A stretch of 64,000 bases of DNA from Pachypanchax playfairii (Eukaryota > Chordata > Actinopteri > Cyprinodontiformes > Aplocheilidae): positions 780,499 through 844,498 of the forward strand of contig SSNP01000025.1 of assembly GCA_006937955.1 (NCBI GenBank), given 5' to 3'. This document shows, in pieces, positions 12,426 to 24,600 of the stretch. A program made the position numbers and the translations under genes. Below the pieces are notes generated by a model. It saw only the letters and a program-made list of their open reading frames with translations. It had not been told where the DNA came from and did no database searches. Each line of letters starts with the position of its first letter. The stretch's first letter is position 1.

Positions 12426-15017
12426 CTACGTTTTCTGAGCTCGTTCTTCCACGTAGAGCTGCATCTGTGACAGAAATACAACCAAATAAAACACAGTAAA
12501 CAAAGAGATCAAGATGAAATAAATGTTATTTTAAACATTAACTTCATTTAATTGGCTGTGTTTTTTTAATGAGCAGTAATTAATTAAGGAATTACAGGAT
12601 CCTTCGACTTACTTTTACTATGTCAGACGTCATGGATTTAAGTGGAATGAGTCTGGGCTCCTTCATGTGAACTTCCTGCTCATCAGCAACAATCCAGGGA
12701 AAATCCTAAGAAGGAAAATATCACAATGTTTTTTATATTATTGGTTAACTCCCGGTTGAAATCACTCTGCTGTTTCTACACATCTCTTTATAAATTCACA
12801 GACTCCACCTTGATGACTTGAACCTTCTCCATATTGCGTGTCGCAGCCTCTCTGGTATGTACAAGTACTGTGAACGAGCAACCTGAAAGAACACAACATT
12901 TAAACGAGTTAAAGACAAGCATCCTAATACTTTTAATCAATAACTTTTCTACCTGGTATCGTGTACTAGGATATGTAAACAGTAAACCCTCCGTGTATTG
13001 ATCTTTGGCTTTTGCAGCTTCACTAGACTGTAGATTTAATATGCAAACAGACACTGCCAGGCCAAAAAGGTTTTCACCTGGATTTAACTAAACAAATAGG
13101 TATAAGCCTCCTATTGGATAATTACTACATGGGCCATTATCTATTATCTTCCAGGAATGAGGAATGAGTGCAGAAAAAAATCCTGAATGATCGTGATAGA
13201 TGATCACTTAAACATTTAGTGAAATCAAATCGAATTAAAACAACAGTAGAACTAAACAGAGTCCAGACCTGAACCCCACTGGGAATCTTTGGGATGTGCT
13301 GGAGAAGCTTTGCACAGCGGTCAGACTCTACCATCATCAATGAAAGAGGTGAATAATTAATGCAACACTGGATGGAAATAAATCTTGTGACATTGCAGAA
13401 GCGAATGCGTGTCATGATCAAAGCTAAAGGCGGTCCAACGAAATATTAGAGTAGGTGACTTTTCTTTTTTTTTTGGTGACAACTTTTTTTTATTTTTGGC
13501 CAGGCAGTGTATCTACAAATATATCAAAGACAACATCTTTATTTCTGGTACAAGCTTCATCAGTTGGTTTGCACAGGTGATTTCATAAACAGGATGCTAT
13601 TGACAGATGGTTGAGAATCGCGTGGTTAGGTATCCTGGATGCTGATTGGCTCAGTGAAAGCGAGCATTACGTTCTGCTTTTTGTTTGCAGCGTCTCATCT
13701 CATTCATTCAGTATCATGTTTTGCTGTTTAAAAAGGGCTTAAATATAATAAAATTACCATATAAACAAATAATATGAACTATTTGAGGGGTAACTGTAAT
13801 AACATTTAGTCGAATAAAAGTCAAACAGAAGGATTTTTTAAATAAATAAAATAGAATATTTTGTAGCATCTATTGATTTATTTATATTGAGGTTATTTCA
13901 TTCTGTAAGAGTGTCTTTATTGATTATCTGAAAGCGTTATAATGATCATAATGATGTAATATTGTTACCTGGCGGGTTCGTATTTAAAACGGCATCGCAC
14001 ACGCTGATCTTCAGGATAAAAGCCCTCAGCAGCTGCTCCACATGTGACAGCAGAGTTTCTGGACTATGAAAACAAAATCCATGTTTTTAAACCTGATCAC
14101 ATTTAATACAAAGGTCAGAATGTTAAAATAAAGTTAGATGGAAACCTGATAGAAAAAAGAGGAGGTTGGGAAATCTCAAACACAAATCTTTCGACTGGAT
14201 GATGCTCCTTGTCCATGATGACCACCACCACCTTCTCTGCATCGTTCTACGAGGTAAAGAAGATCCTTGATCAGAAAACATTTGTAGATATGAGGCGATA
14301 CATTTCCAGAACTTCTCTTACCTTCTCAATCAGCGGCTTCACACAGTGTAAAGTATCTTGGATGTACTGATTCAGCTCAGGGTGACATGACATCTGTGAA
14401 TAGATCCACCAGAAACAGAAGCTCAGGGTTAAAGATCCAAACAGTGATGCTTTCTCTAAGAACTATACTCTCATGGATCTCTACCTGCACAGGTACATTG
14501 TATTTCTTTCTCTTCTGAAAGATTCCAGAGGGATATACTTCACGAACATAAAGGATTAGATGAATGGCAACTTCCAGGAACTCACACAGAATGTCAGCAA
14601 CCACTGAAAAACAGGAACATGTCCGTTCACCAGACGCCAACACAGCTGTTCTGTCAGGTTTTTCATAGATTCATTAACCAAAAACTGAACCATTAACCTA
14701 GTCTGTCTTTGTGCGCGTGTAAGATTGGAAATAAAGTATCCTTCAAAATAAAAACAATATAAGCATTTTTATTCTACATGTAATGGGAAACAATAATACA
14801 AGCAAAGCAACACACATATGCCACTATACATGACCATCACGTGACAGTCATGTTTCAAAATAAATTCTAGATGGAACAACAACTTTGACAGGTTCTGGGT
14901 AAATAATAATAATCAATACGTTATAAAATGGCGCTACAAACATGATGATACATCAATTATTTTGATTGTTGTCTTACCTTGTCCAAAATTAAGGTCTTGC
15001 CTTGTTAGAGTTGTCAT
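12426..15017 (-). CDS. mad2l2: mad2l2 / REV7, HORMA-domain protein, 8 coding exons, complete
   Basis: Exons on the minus strand: 15017-14978, 14603-14485, 14393-14322, 14246-14146, 14063-13969, 12882-12809, 12705-12613 and 12464-12426 (stop). The total is 633 bp, 210 residues, one fewer than human MAD2L2 (211), with all phases agreeing. It starts MTTLTRQDLNFGQ and holds YVREVYPSGIFQKRKKYNVPVQ (first part shown), CHPELNQYIQDTLHCVKPL, EQLLRAFILKISVCDAVL and MEKVQVIKDFPWI, then ends YVEERAQKT. It is a HORMA domain almost end to end. REV7 is the accessory subunit of DNA polymerase zeta (with REV3L), acts in shieldin at double-strand breaks, and binds partners by a seatbelt closure. The first intron-spanning start lies near a CRE at 15310. 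A dead Tc1-type element lies in the intron between exons 5 and 6. Confidence 0.97.
13052..13509 (+). mobile_element. Degenerate Tc1/mariner-type element with terminal inverted repeats
   Basis: The left end (13052-13079) begins CACTGCCAGGCCAAAAA and the right end (13473-13509) is its inverted partner, ending TTTTTGGCCAGGCAGTG. Inside, on the plus strand near 13259-13330, the frame reads SPDLNPTGNLWDVLEKL, which corresponds to the conserved carboxyl block of Tc1 transposases. The glutamate usual in the PIENLW part is glycine here, and a stop follows soon after. About 458 bp long, so internally deleted and inactive. It sits in mad2l2 intron 5. Confidence 0.85.
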
Positions 15018-15309
15018 GATTTAGTTTTTCTCAGCTTTTGTCGTAGTCTAAAAGCGTAACCGTTCATCTAACTAGTTCTCTATGTTAAAAAGAACATTTT
15101 TTATCAGCGATATTGTTTTGAAACTGCTTCCCTCTCGCGATGATTGAGTTCAAGAATCCAAACAAGTCATTTCAGCTGTTTTAACGACCTACAGACGCCT
15201 AGAGAAAAAAACACAAAAGCGTGTTTAAAACTAAACTGAGGACAGGATTCATTTACCGACCATTCCTGTGATGTTGATCAAATACTTACGGCTGCACCGC
15301 GCAGGAATT

Positions 15310-15317
15310 TGACGTCA
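15310..15317. promoter_or_regulatory. CRE palindrome upstream of mad2l2
   Basis: TGACGTCA, the full CREB/ATF site, lies 293 bp upstream of the mad2l2 start codon, with a second partial TGACGTT at about 15340. Binding is inferred from the motif only. Confidence 0.45.
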
Positions 15318-15353
15318 CGCATTGTGTTTTCCAAGAGTGATGACGTTGATCAG

Positions 15354-15487
<134 letters not shown>

Positions 15488-16369
15488 ATTAAACCCTTTT
15501 TCCTAATAAATTAACCGTTTTAATTTAGTCTCCCCTGGATGAATCTGACAGTTCTTTCACATTATTTATTGTCTGATGTGTTTTTCCTTTAATGTGATTA
15601 ATATCCATCCCTTCTTCCACAATTCCCTTATTGTCTGCAAAAATGCATTAATTGTTGTGTACTTCGGAATAAACATCCTTAATTAGAATTAAGATGATTA
15701 CTTGACTAATAACACTGGGATTCAGTTTAATGTGACTTTTATTTTGAAGAGGCAGCGAGTCTGCCAACAGCCAGCTTGGAGGTAAAAATCCCTCACAGGC
15801 AGTTGAGAACTGGATGAGTCTTACATGCTCCTTCTTGTTTTACCAGGATTTTTTGTGCTTTTTTATCTGTTTTGTGCAGAACTTTTTAATGTCTTTGAAA
15901 GGTGCTTGAAAAACAAAATGTGCTTTTTACTAACTTAATTACACTTACCAGAACTGTCAGCGCAATGAGACACTTTCAGAAGGTAAGCTAAGGGGTTTGA
16001 TTTAACAAACATTTTTAATTGGAGGATGAATCAAAATCTGTTCTGTTATAACTTGCAAAAATTTCATCAGGTAAAATTTCTGTACTTGTAAATGCTAATG
16101 TTGCAAAGTTGAAATCATATGACCCATGATATCATGTTAGAGTTAATAAGATTGTGTGTGGTAAAAAAATCCTGTGTCATTTAAATTCTGTTAAAGATTT
16201 AAAGGATTTTCACTTTGGACCTTTATCAAACGTATTAGATCACATATTAACTGTTCACAAGCCCAACAGAGTAGTTATTTTTGTTTTAAGGTGGCTGTAT
16301 AACAGTTTTCTTGTGTCTTTGCAGAACAGAAACACTCACCTTCTTGCAGATTATGAAATTGTGTGAGTC
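15488..16369. other. 5' flank of slc25a45
   Basis: AT-rich, with no other gene visible. At 15965-15982 a short ATG frame ends in an AAG followed by a good donor (GTAAGC at 15983). It is a candidate non-coding or alternative first exon of the downstream carrier gene, but no acceptor choice is forced by the sequence. Confidence 0.35.
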
Positions 16370-19156
16370 ATGCCATTTTTGGAGTTCATTGCTGGGAGCA
16401 TTTCAGGTATAAAATCAAAGAAATAAGAAATTAAATTTAGTATAATACAAGTAGGATGATCATGTTTCCTTGCTTTCTTGTAGGTGCACTGGGACTTGCA
16501 GTTGGACATCCATTAGACACTGTGAAGGTTCTATAAAAGCCTGAAACCTTTACATAATATAATATATATAAATACATATATCTTGTATTGATAATGTGTT
16601 TTATTTGTAGGTGCGTCTGCAAGCCCAGTCTGTGTACAAAGGGATATTCCACTGTGTGGCTAAAACATACTCTCGTGAAGGTGTAAGTGTCACATCCTCT
16701 TTCATTTAACTCAAAGTCACTGTGTGGAGTAGCTGGACTTTTACCATTAACGAGTGTGTTTTCACAGTGTTCATGTGTGTTTTTGTTAAATCAGATTCGT
16801 GGGTTCTTCAGGGGAATGTCATTTCCAGTGTTGACCACCGGCATCATCAACTCAGTTGTCTTTGGCTCTTACAGTAATGCTTTAGATTATCTCACTCGGT
16901 CTCAGCGCAGTCATCCTAATAAATGCAGAACATCCACTAAAGCGCAAGTCTTTACTGCTGGATGTTTCTCAGGTCTGGTGCAGGTAAAATCACTCAGGCT
17001 TTAGACTAAATATCTTGCAGGATCATTGCTGCATATGTTACTATTTCTGTTTTAACCCATGAGTTTTAATGCTACACTCAATAAGTCCGCTGTCTTCTTT
17101 TATTACTGTGTTGCAGTGTTAATTTTTTGTTCAGCATTTCGAATCTATTACTTATAAAACAACCAGCATTACATAGTAACTTCAGATAAAGCTCCTTAAA
17201 GCGTGAAAACACAATTTAAAGAGGTAGAAAATAAAACAAATTGCTGAGTGATGCATCAGTGTAAAATTCTTAGAACTGCAAGTAACTTAGAAGAGGGAGA
17301 AAAATAGCTTATTTATTTGTACTCGATGACTAATTGAGTAGTCTGCACGGTATAGGGCAATTCCTAAAGAAAAGATTAAGTGAATTGCAAAATATTTGAA
17401 GAAAAAATATCAGCATTACTAAAGACAATAGCTTACATCAAGTGTCAGTTCTCACTTTGACAGTGTTCAACTCACGGATCTCTAAGTATGTATAAATGAT
17501 TTAAATGTGCCTGCAGATGGCAGCGTCCCTCACACTGAATCCAACCAACAAGACGTGTTTTAATTAAGTGACCCAAGAAACCCACACAAAGACTAGTGTA
17601 AAACTCCTCGAGGGGCCGCTATCCTGCAGGTTTTAGATCCTCCTCTGGTTTGGAATCTGGTTTGGATGAGCTGATTGTTAACGGGCATCTGACGAGGAAC
17701 TTATTAAATAATTTCAATCAGATGTTCTGGAGCAGAAAAACATCTAAAACATGCAGCATAGTGGCCCTTGAGGACTGGACACCCCTTCCTTCTAATATGT
17801 TTTTGTTATAACAAAGTAAAAAGTGAACTTGTCCTGTAACACACTGCTTTCAGGTGTTGGTGTGTGCACCAGTTGATCTGGTGAAGGTGCGCCTGCAGGG
17901 TCAAACATCTGCTGACCGTTACCGTGGTTCCGTCCACTGTGTGACGGTTGTACTGAAGGAGGAGGGTCTCAGGGGTCTGTTCAGAGGGGGCGTGGCTCTC
18001 GCGCTCAGGGACATACCCGGCTATGGACTCTATTTCCTGCCATATGAGGTCACTCGTAAGGCCTTGACTAAGACTGGAGAACATCCAGGTGAGTCTAAAA
18101 ACCTGATGATAAAAGTAAAAAAATATGAATCATATATGAAGATTCTTCAGAATGAGACAAACAGCTTTAAGAACGTTACATCCGATGTGGGAATAAAATG
18201 TTTATTCCCACAGGTTTCATATGTCCATAAAAGCAGAACCACAATACGTTAGAAAATAAATATGTATTTAAAAATCAGGAAGGATCAGCATGATCAAATT
18301 ATTGTATTAAAAAGGAGTCCTGCAGAACCGAACAGTGAGCTGCCCTGAGTTTCTGTCACCTTTCAGGAATTCAACAAAACAACATTACAAGTAGAATATT
18401 ACTCATGAAGTAAAAGGTGAAACTGATTCATAATGTGATCAAAGAAGTTATTTAAAGGAGAACTGATCATCTAGTTTGAAGGGAAGTGAACCAGGTGGAC
18501 TGGAATGTTTAACTTCCTGTGTGCGTCTTTAAAAGTTAACAGCCAGTGATTTACAGCAGTAGGTGTGATTTCAGGTTAGATGAGTAGAACCGTTTGTTTA
18601 CGTTGAAATCGTGCCAACAAAACCTTGAATAGGAGTTGAAGTACAACTACTGGATGTTCTTTCTGCACGTTACACACTGCGTGTATTATCATGTCACTGA
18701 GTAATATCAATTTTTAATGTGTTTAAAATTTGTCTTTATTTTTTTGCAACCATAGCAACAGGAGAACGTTTGGTTTGTGCCCTGTTTGTCTACATGTCTC
18801 TGCTGTGTGAACATTTTAATGTCCAGAATTCACAATATTCAGGACTCACGTTCCTTTCCAATGTCTCCTCTTCAGGCACGTTTGCAGTTTTGATGGCAGG
18901 TGGTGTGGCGGGTGTGGTGACCTGGGCGTTTGCCACGCCCATGGATGTTGTGAAAGCTCGTCTCCAGATGTCTGGAGCCGGGGGCCGGCAGTACAGTGGG
19001 GTTGTCCACTGCATCAGAGTGAGTGTGAGGGAGGAAGGACTCAGAGTCTTCTTCAAAGGGCTCCTGCTGAACAGTGTGAGAGCCTTCCCCGTCAACGCCA
19101 TCACCTTCCTCAGCTACGAGAGTCTGATGAAGATTTTCTCTTCACTTGTAGAATAA
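16370..19156 (+). CDS. slc25a45: slc25a45-like mitochondrial carrier, 6 coding exons, complete
   Basis: Exons: 16370-16406, 16484-16527, 16611-16682, 16795-16983, 17854-18088 and 18876-19156 (stop). The total is 858 bp, 285 residues (human SLC25A45 is 288), all in phase. The three-fold carrier repeat is clear: signature P-x-D-x-x-K occurs as HPLDTVK (to residue 27), APVDLVK (120-125) and TPMDVVK (214-219), each followed by RLQ. Two membrane helices per repeat are expected in the inner mitochondrial membrane. MPFLEFIAG, FFRGMSFP, NSVVFG and FPVNAITFLSYE fit SLC25A45 better than A47 or A48. Mammalian SLC25A45 has been reported to import methylated amino acids used for carnitine synthesis; that function is transferred by homology. 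The terminal stop lies inside an AATAAA hexamer. Confidence 0.9.
17604..17779. mobile_element. Short inverted-repeat DNA element (MITE-like), copy 1
   Basis: The left arm (17604-17638) and right arm (17741-17779) are inverted copies built around GCCGCTATCCTGCAGGTTTT. The same element lies at 26823-27019. It is about 176 bp with no coding capacity, in intron 4 of slc25a45. Confidence 0.75.
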
Positions 19157-19157
19157 A
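19152..19157 (+). terminator. AATAAA overlapping the slc25a45 stop codon
   Basis: The stop TAA (19154-19156) is part of AATAAA at 19152-19157. If used, cleavage 10-30 bases later would leave almost no 3' UTR. Another AATAAA lies near 19681 within a repeat-bearing flank. Confidence 0.4.
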
Positions 19158-19462
19158 CTCATCAGTGGGTGTTTTCACACTTTGATGCACAAATTTAAAA
19201 TATTATAATGTTGAAATTTTAATCTAGAAACCGACTGTAAAGCTGAAAAGATTATTTTATTTCAGTTAACAGGGTCAAACATTAAAAGGTATTTGATCCA
19301 CATCCAGGACCAGAAACCTGAACTTTGTCTCCATAGAATCGTTTGTGACTTTAATATTAAATTAAAGTTCCCAGTTACATTATTCCAGTTAACATCAGTT
19401 ATTTCTACTATATTTGGTAGAAGATTCATGTAATGGTTCTACTTTAACATTACAGTAAGTGT

Positions 19463-19660
19463 TACAACCCCAATTCCATTAAAGTAGGAATGTTGTGTAT
19501 GAAACGCAAATAAAAACAGAATGATCTGCAAATCCCACAAACCCAAATTACTTATAGAACATAAACATGTCATTTGTTGAAACTGAGATATTTTATTGTT
19601 TCATAGAAAATATCAGTTCATTTTGAACATGATGGCAGACGACGATGCCTGTGAGTTTAC
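19463..19660. mobile_element. Truncated fish DNA-transposon fragment
   Basis: Begins 'ttacaaccccaattccatta' and continues 'aaataaaaacagaatgatctgcaaatcc', given in blocks. This is the recognisable end of an abundant teleost DNA transposon. No transposase frame or opposite end is visible. Confidence 0.55.
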
Positions 19661-20289
19661 TCTTCATGTTAATGTCAGTGAAATAAAGATCAAGTGAAGT
19701 ACCGGTATCTCCCTCTTGTCAGTTTATTTTTTATCATCTTCTTATACTGACACAGTATTTCATGTCCCTGGTTGTATAAAACAGCCTCTGTGGGTGAACT
19801 CAGCTGATACGTTGTAATGTTCATGTTGGTCTTTGAACTGATCTTTGATTCCACCTGTACAGATAAACAGCTGCACATAATGCTTCAGTCTGCACACGGT
19901 TTCCTTCAGCTGCTTGTTCCTGTGCAGGTTGTAGGAAGATGGTGCCTGTTGGAGATTTTAAGGTTTTACGATGTTTTGAAAAGGTTACAGGTCATGTTGC
20001 AGGAGTTGGTGACCTAAATTTGCCCTGACTTGAATAAACACTTCGGTCTTTATCTTGGAAACCAGTTGGTTTACAACCTGTTACTGTTGTTCAACCAACT
20101 GTGGCTGTTTACTTCACTCTGACCCAAACTTGCTCCCCCTCTGTATCCTCCAGATGTTGTGTGTCTTTCTCAATAAATGGCCAAGGATGAGACGTTTTGG
20201 ACAGAGTTGTTTTTCAGCCAGTCTGCAAAGCACTCACTTGCAAGGCAACCATATTCCTGTGTCTGACTGGTGTCCTAACAGTGCCCGTC

Positions 20290-20600
20290 ATCAGAAGTTA
20301 CTAGGTGAGAGGTGGAATTACACCTGGACAGGTTAACAGTCCATCACAAGGCTACAGAGAGAAGCAACCACACACACACCTAGTGGCCAAGATTAACTGA
20401 ACACATGAGCAGTGGGAGGAAACCGGAGCACCTGAAGAAAATCCATACATGCAAGGGGAAGTCAGTTTATATGTGACCCTGGGGTGGACTGGTGACGTGT
20501 CCAGGTGTGACCCCGCCTCTCACCTGATGGCGGCTGAAGTTAGACACCAGCTTCCTGCAACCAGAACAGCAATAAGCAGGGATGGATGATGACTTACTGA
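20290..20600. repeat. Dispersed teleost repeat, family A, copy 3
   Basis: Contains 'acctggacaggttaacagtc', 'gtgggaggaaaccggagca', 'acatgcaagggg' and 'gaccccgcctctcacctgatg' blocks in the family order, ending in 'aataagcagggatggatga'. Confidence 0.7.
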
Positions 20601-21671
20601 TTCACACATGAAGGAGCAGAGTGTTAAACCCTGGACCTTCATGCACCATGACAACACCGCTGAGACACGTTCACATAATTTATTACAATCAACCACTTCT
20701 GAACACTGAAACAAACTGCAGTAACGAGCACGTCAGAACTTTTCTGATGAGGCAACATTTCAATTAGGCATCAAACACAAAGTGGAACAAATGCCTTTAA
20801 AGTAAAATAAATAAACAACATTTGGGCTGATCCTCTTTTATTTAAAGCACAAGAAACTGAAAATCGATGCAGCATGAATGTGTTTAATGTGAAAAAATGA
20901 GTTTGTTGTCATTTCAAATGTGAAAAATAAATGACGCAGCTGCATCTTCAGGCACGAAAACATCAGCATTTCTAAAATGTTTTAAAATGAAAGAACAAAA
21001 AAAAAAAAAAGACCATACAACAAACATGATTACTTGTACAGATACGTCTCAACTTCACTCGCTGATCTTTGTTGGTTGAGGTACGAAGAGCACGTCAGAG
21101 GCAACATGATTAGAATCATATTCACATACAGTCCATGTCAAATTAGGTACATTTACCACAAAATAAAACAAATACACGCATAAGAGAAAAAGGAGCATTC
21201 CTAGAATGCAGAAAGTGTCTCTCAGCTTTTTCAAACATTGTTTAAAATAAATGTGTCGAACAGCAAGAGGCTGTGGCTGAACAAGCCAAACAAAATAATA
21301 ACCAGGCACCAAACCCCTTAAAATTACAGTTTACATCAGATGATACAGTGCAGATGAAACATCACAGAAGTTTTAAATCTCACACTCTCAATGATTTACA
21401 GACATATTTAGCAGCTGCTGTACCACAGATGAAGGATCAAGCAATCTGGAATAAAAATGTTCTTCACTTTCTTTAAAAAACAGATATTCCCCCTGAGTTT
21501 CACTTGTAACTGACGCATACGAGACAAAACAGATCCTCATAGTGGTGACTGAGTCAGGGACAAGAAATACTGTGTGTTGTTCCACAGGACTCATGATAAC
21601 TTGGTCAAAACAGACACTACAGTTTTATGTTCAGATACCAGTTCCTATCTGGAATGTGTGGACTTGAATCC

Positions 21672-24600
21672 TTAATGAGACGGAGACGGCTGGAAGTCCT
21701 GGTCCTGCAGTAGTGGTTTGTGGTTCTGCTCGGCAGCCATCGCCTGTAAGGTTCTCCTCTGCATCTGTCTGGCCTTGTTGTACAAGAAGACGCCGATGAA
21801 CACGACGACGGTGCCCATGGCGCTGAGGATTGTGATCTGGTTACTGAACACGATGACGCTCAGCCAGACTGACAGGGCGTGTTTAACAGTACTGGCAACA
21901 CTGAGGAGGAGATGTGAGAGATGATACTGCTGGTTTATAGAAACACACACACACACACAGAGCACGTTATGCAAACCAACCAGCAGTGTAAAACACAGTT
22001 CAGCTGTGGATTTCAACAGGTTTTCAGACCAAAGGGACTTTCAGCTGTTAGTCCCACTATAGAGCAGTTTAAAGGAAACGCTATGGGAACGCTGCTACAT
22101 AGTAACACTCGCTGGTGGTCGAGTGTTGTCCACCAGAGAGTGTCACTACGTAGATCTCTAATGCTTGTGACACATCAACAGTGATCGAGCTGCACATGTT
22201 TGGGTGAATTTTTAAAGTTTGAGTGACAAAAACATTCAGAAAAATGAAGGTGAAGGTGTAATCATGTGACACATCACAATCTACTTTGTGTTGCACATAA
22301 TCAAAAAGGAGCGCATAACATAAAGAGAAAATAACAACAATTAGCTTCTTTTTTCATCAATACAGTAGTGTGAGTATCAAGTTTGCACAGCAAACAAAGT
22401 GTGCTTATGTGCGGGCCGATCAAAACTCCTTATACCAGAGTCATTCAGCTGAAGTGTCGAGACTGAAGCAGCTGAAATGGAAACAGTCCTGCTGTTTAAA
22501 AACACATAAATCTATTTACTTTTACACTGTTTTCTAAAAAGAAAAACAAACTTGTACGAAAGACTTTACAGAAAATCCAGTGATTAAAATGTATGAAGAG
22601 AATAAAACAAAAAGGCACAAAATTGAGACACTTTTAAAGAGGCCCTTCCATTAAAAACTGTTTTTCTGAGGTTTCTGGTAAATATTTTAGCTCCACAGGT
22701 GTTCTTACCTTCATAGTGGGTGTGAAAACAGGTCAACAACTCAGTTTTTATCTCTCAAGCTATGCAGGTGGTGATAACACCCGAGTTCTCCAGAGTCCGA
22801 ACGGTCTGTATCTGTTTCATCACAACTCCTTTGTTAGTATTTGGCAGAGTTGAAACCACGCCTAGCATGCTGCTGGCTAAAAGCTGTAGCATAACGTAGC
22901 AAACAGGAAGACACGAACGTCTGACGTTGCCATGCGAGCGGGACAGGAAACAGTATACCTTGCTCTCATAGGCTAGTTTGTTAGCCAATCAGAGTCCAGC
23001 AAATTCAAATAATGAATATGAATGAGCTGCTGACGAAGTAGCCTGACGGAAGGAGCCGGAACCACACAAATTTTAATGCAGACAGATTGAAAGGTCTGTT
23101 AATCAGTGTTTCCTGACGTTTTTTAGATATAAAATGTTTCATATTACTGGTTAATACTTAAGAAATAACCACAAAGTCCTAAAATTTGTATGAAATGGCA
23201 TCTTTAAACAAACATCAGATAATAAGTTCTGTTACACAATCATACAGAGTGATGTAATATGGCTGACGGTGACTGCAGATAGCATCTCTAACAGCCCTGA
23301 TGAAGCACACGATACGCTCCAGTACTGCTGACTCATGTTAAACAGGCAGACAAGCACAGTTCATCTTTAAAAACCGGCTGCATCAAACATCTTCACATCC
23401 ATGTTGCATGTGAATTTACCCTAAAACATCAGATACACGCACAAAGCAACAAGGAAACTTTTAATCCAAACTTCTCTCCTGCAGTCAAGGAGGTTTCTCA
23501 AAACCCTAAACAGCAGAACCAAAATCACTTAGATCGTTTAATTACATGTTGATCGTTTATATCTGGCAGGTACATAAATTCAGGTTTGTCATGTTGCGGA
23601 GCAGGACCACACATCACTTATGTAAGGTTAAAATAGAGAAATCTGTTAAAAAACGAAAACACCCAGATCTAAAGATCATTTTTGACATGTTCTCCCGACA
23701 CCACAGTTGGGGCTATATTAATAAACTGAAGTTAATTTTTAGACACAGGCAACTGGAGACATCGTGTGCATGTCTGACGTCATCAGCTGAAACAAATCAA
23801 TGTTGGACTTTGCTGTGGTGAAGATAAAGACTGATTATCTTCAAACACACAACTTAATGCTGTAGGACCTTAGCCTGACCAATCAGATCCTCCTGCATTA
23901 TGTTCAAATGCAGAAGGGTCTGAAACCGGAGCCGCACCCGATCATTTCCACGTCAAATTTTAGGACGGACCAATTACATATCACCTTTGCTGTGCGTCAT
24001 CCTGAGAACACGGAACTAGCGTTTTCCACCCAGAGCACAACATTCGACGTGGCGGACTCAGCTGTGGATGAAGTGTTTACTTCTGCGCTTGCTTGGGGCG
24101 GTCAAATACCTGAACCGAGTGTGTAATGACACCTCATATTCGCAAGTTTTTGACACAAAAGCGACAACTGTCATTAATATTCCTCTTTTCTCCTCCATTA
24201 AACATGGCTCTGTAGCTACCATTACGGCTCTGTAGCTACCATTACGGCTCTGTAGCTACCATTACGGCTCTGTAGCTACCATTACGGCTCTGTAGCTACC
24301 ATTACGGCTCTGTAGCTACCATTACGGCTCCGCTCGCTAAACCTTTTGTTTTCGTTCCGCCTCGTGTGTATCTGCTTTAGAGTCACTTCCGGGTTTCTGT
24401 GATTGGTTCTCTCTCAACTGGCTAAGCCCGCCTTCGAAATTGAGAGACAGGGGTTCAGCTCCAGGCCCTCACGTCTTTGTAAAGTATTCTGTCAAAAACT
24501 TGGGCCTGGTTGATCAGGTAAGTAGGACCTACCTGAATGTAACCGGGGAGATCCGCCCCATCAGAGCGTACGCTGTGACGCTTTGCAGGTGAAACAGACA

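Larger units (their letters stand above)
19157..21671. other. Intergenic stretch between convergent slc25a45 and slc35e2
   Basis: Holds a DNA-transposon fragment (19463-19660), a family A repeat (20290-20600) and, towards 20815-21671, the probable 3' UTR of slc35e2 (minus), with a candidate polyadenylation hexamer TTTATT at 20837-20842. No other coding exon is visible. Confidence 0.55.

Noticed and set aside
16370..19156. slc25a34, expected near tmem82 from human gene order
   Set aside because: Signature sequences (FFRGMSFP, HPLDTVKVRLQ, FPVNAITFLSYE) match the SLC25A45/47/48 branch, best SLC25A45, and not SLC25A34.
24206..24330. Regular 20-bp repeats suggesting a CRISPR array
   Set aside because: Units are directly adjacent without spacers, and the window is a vertebrate genome; it is a minisatellite.
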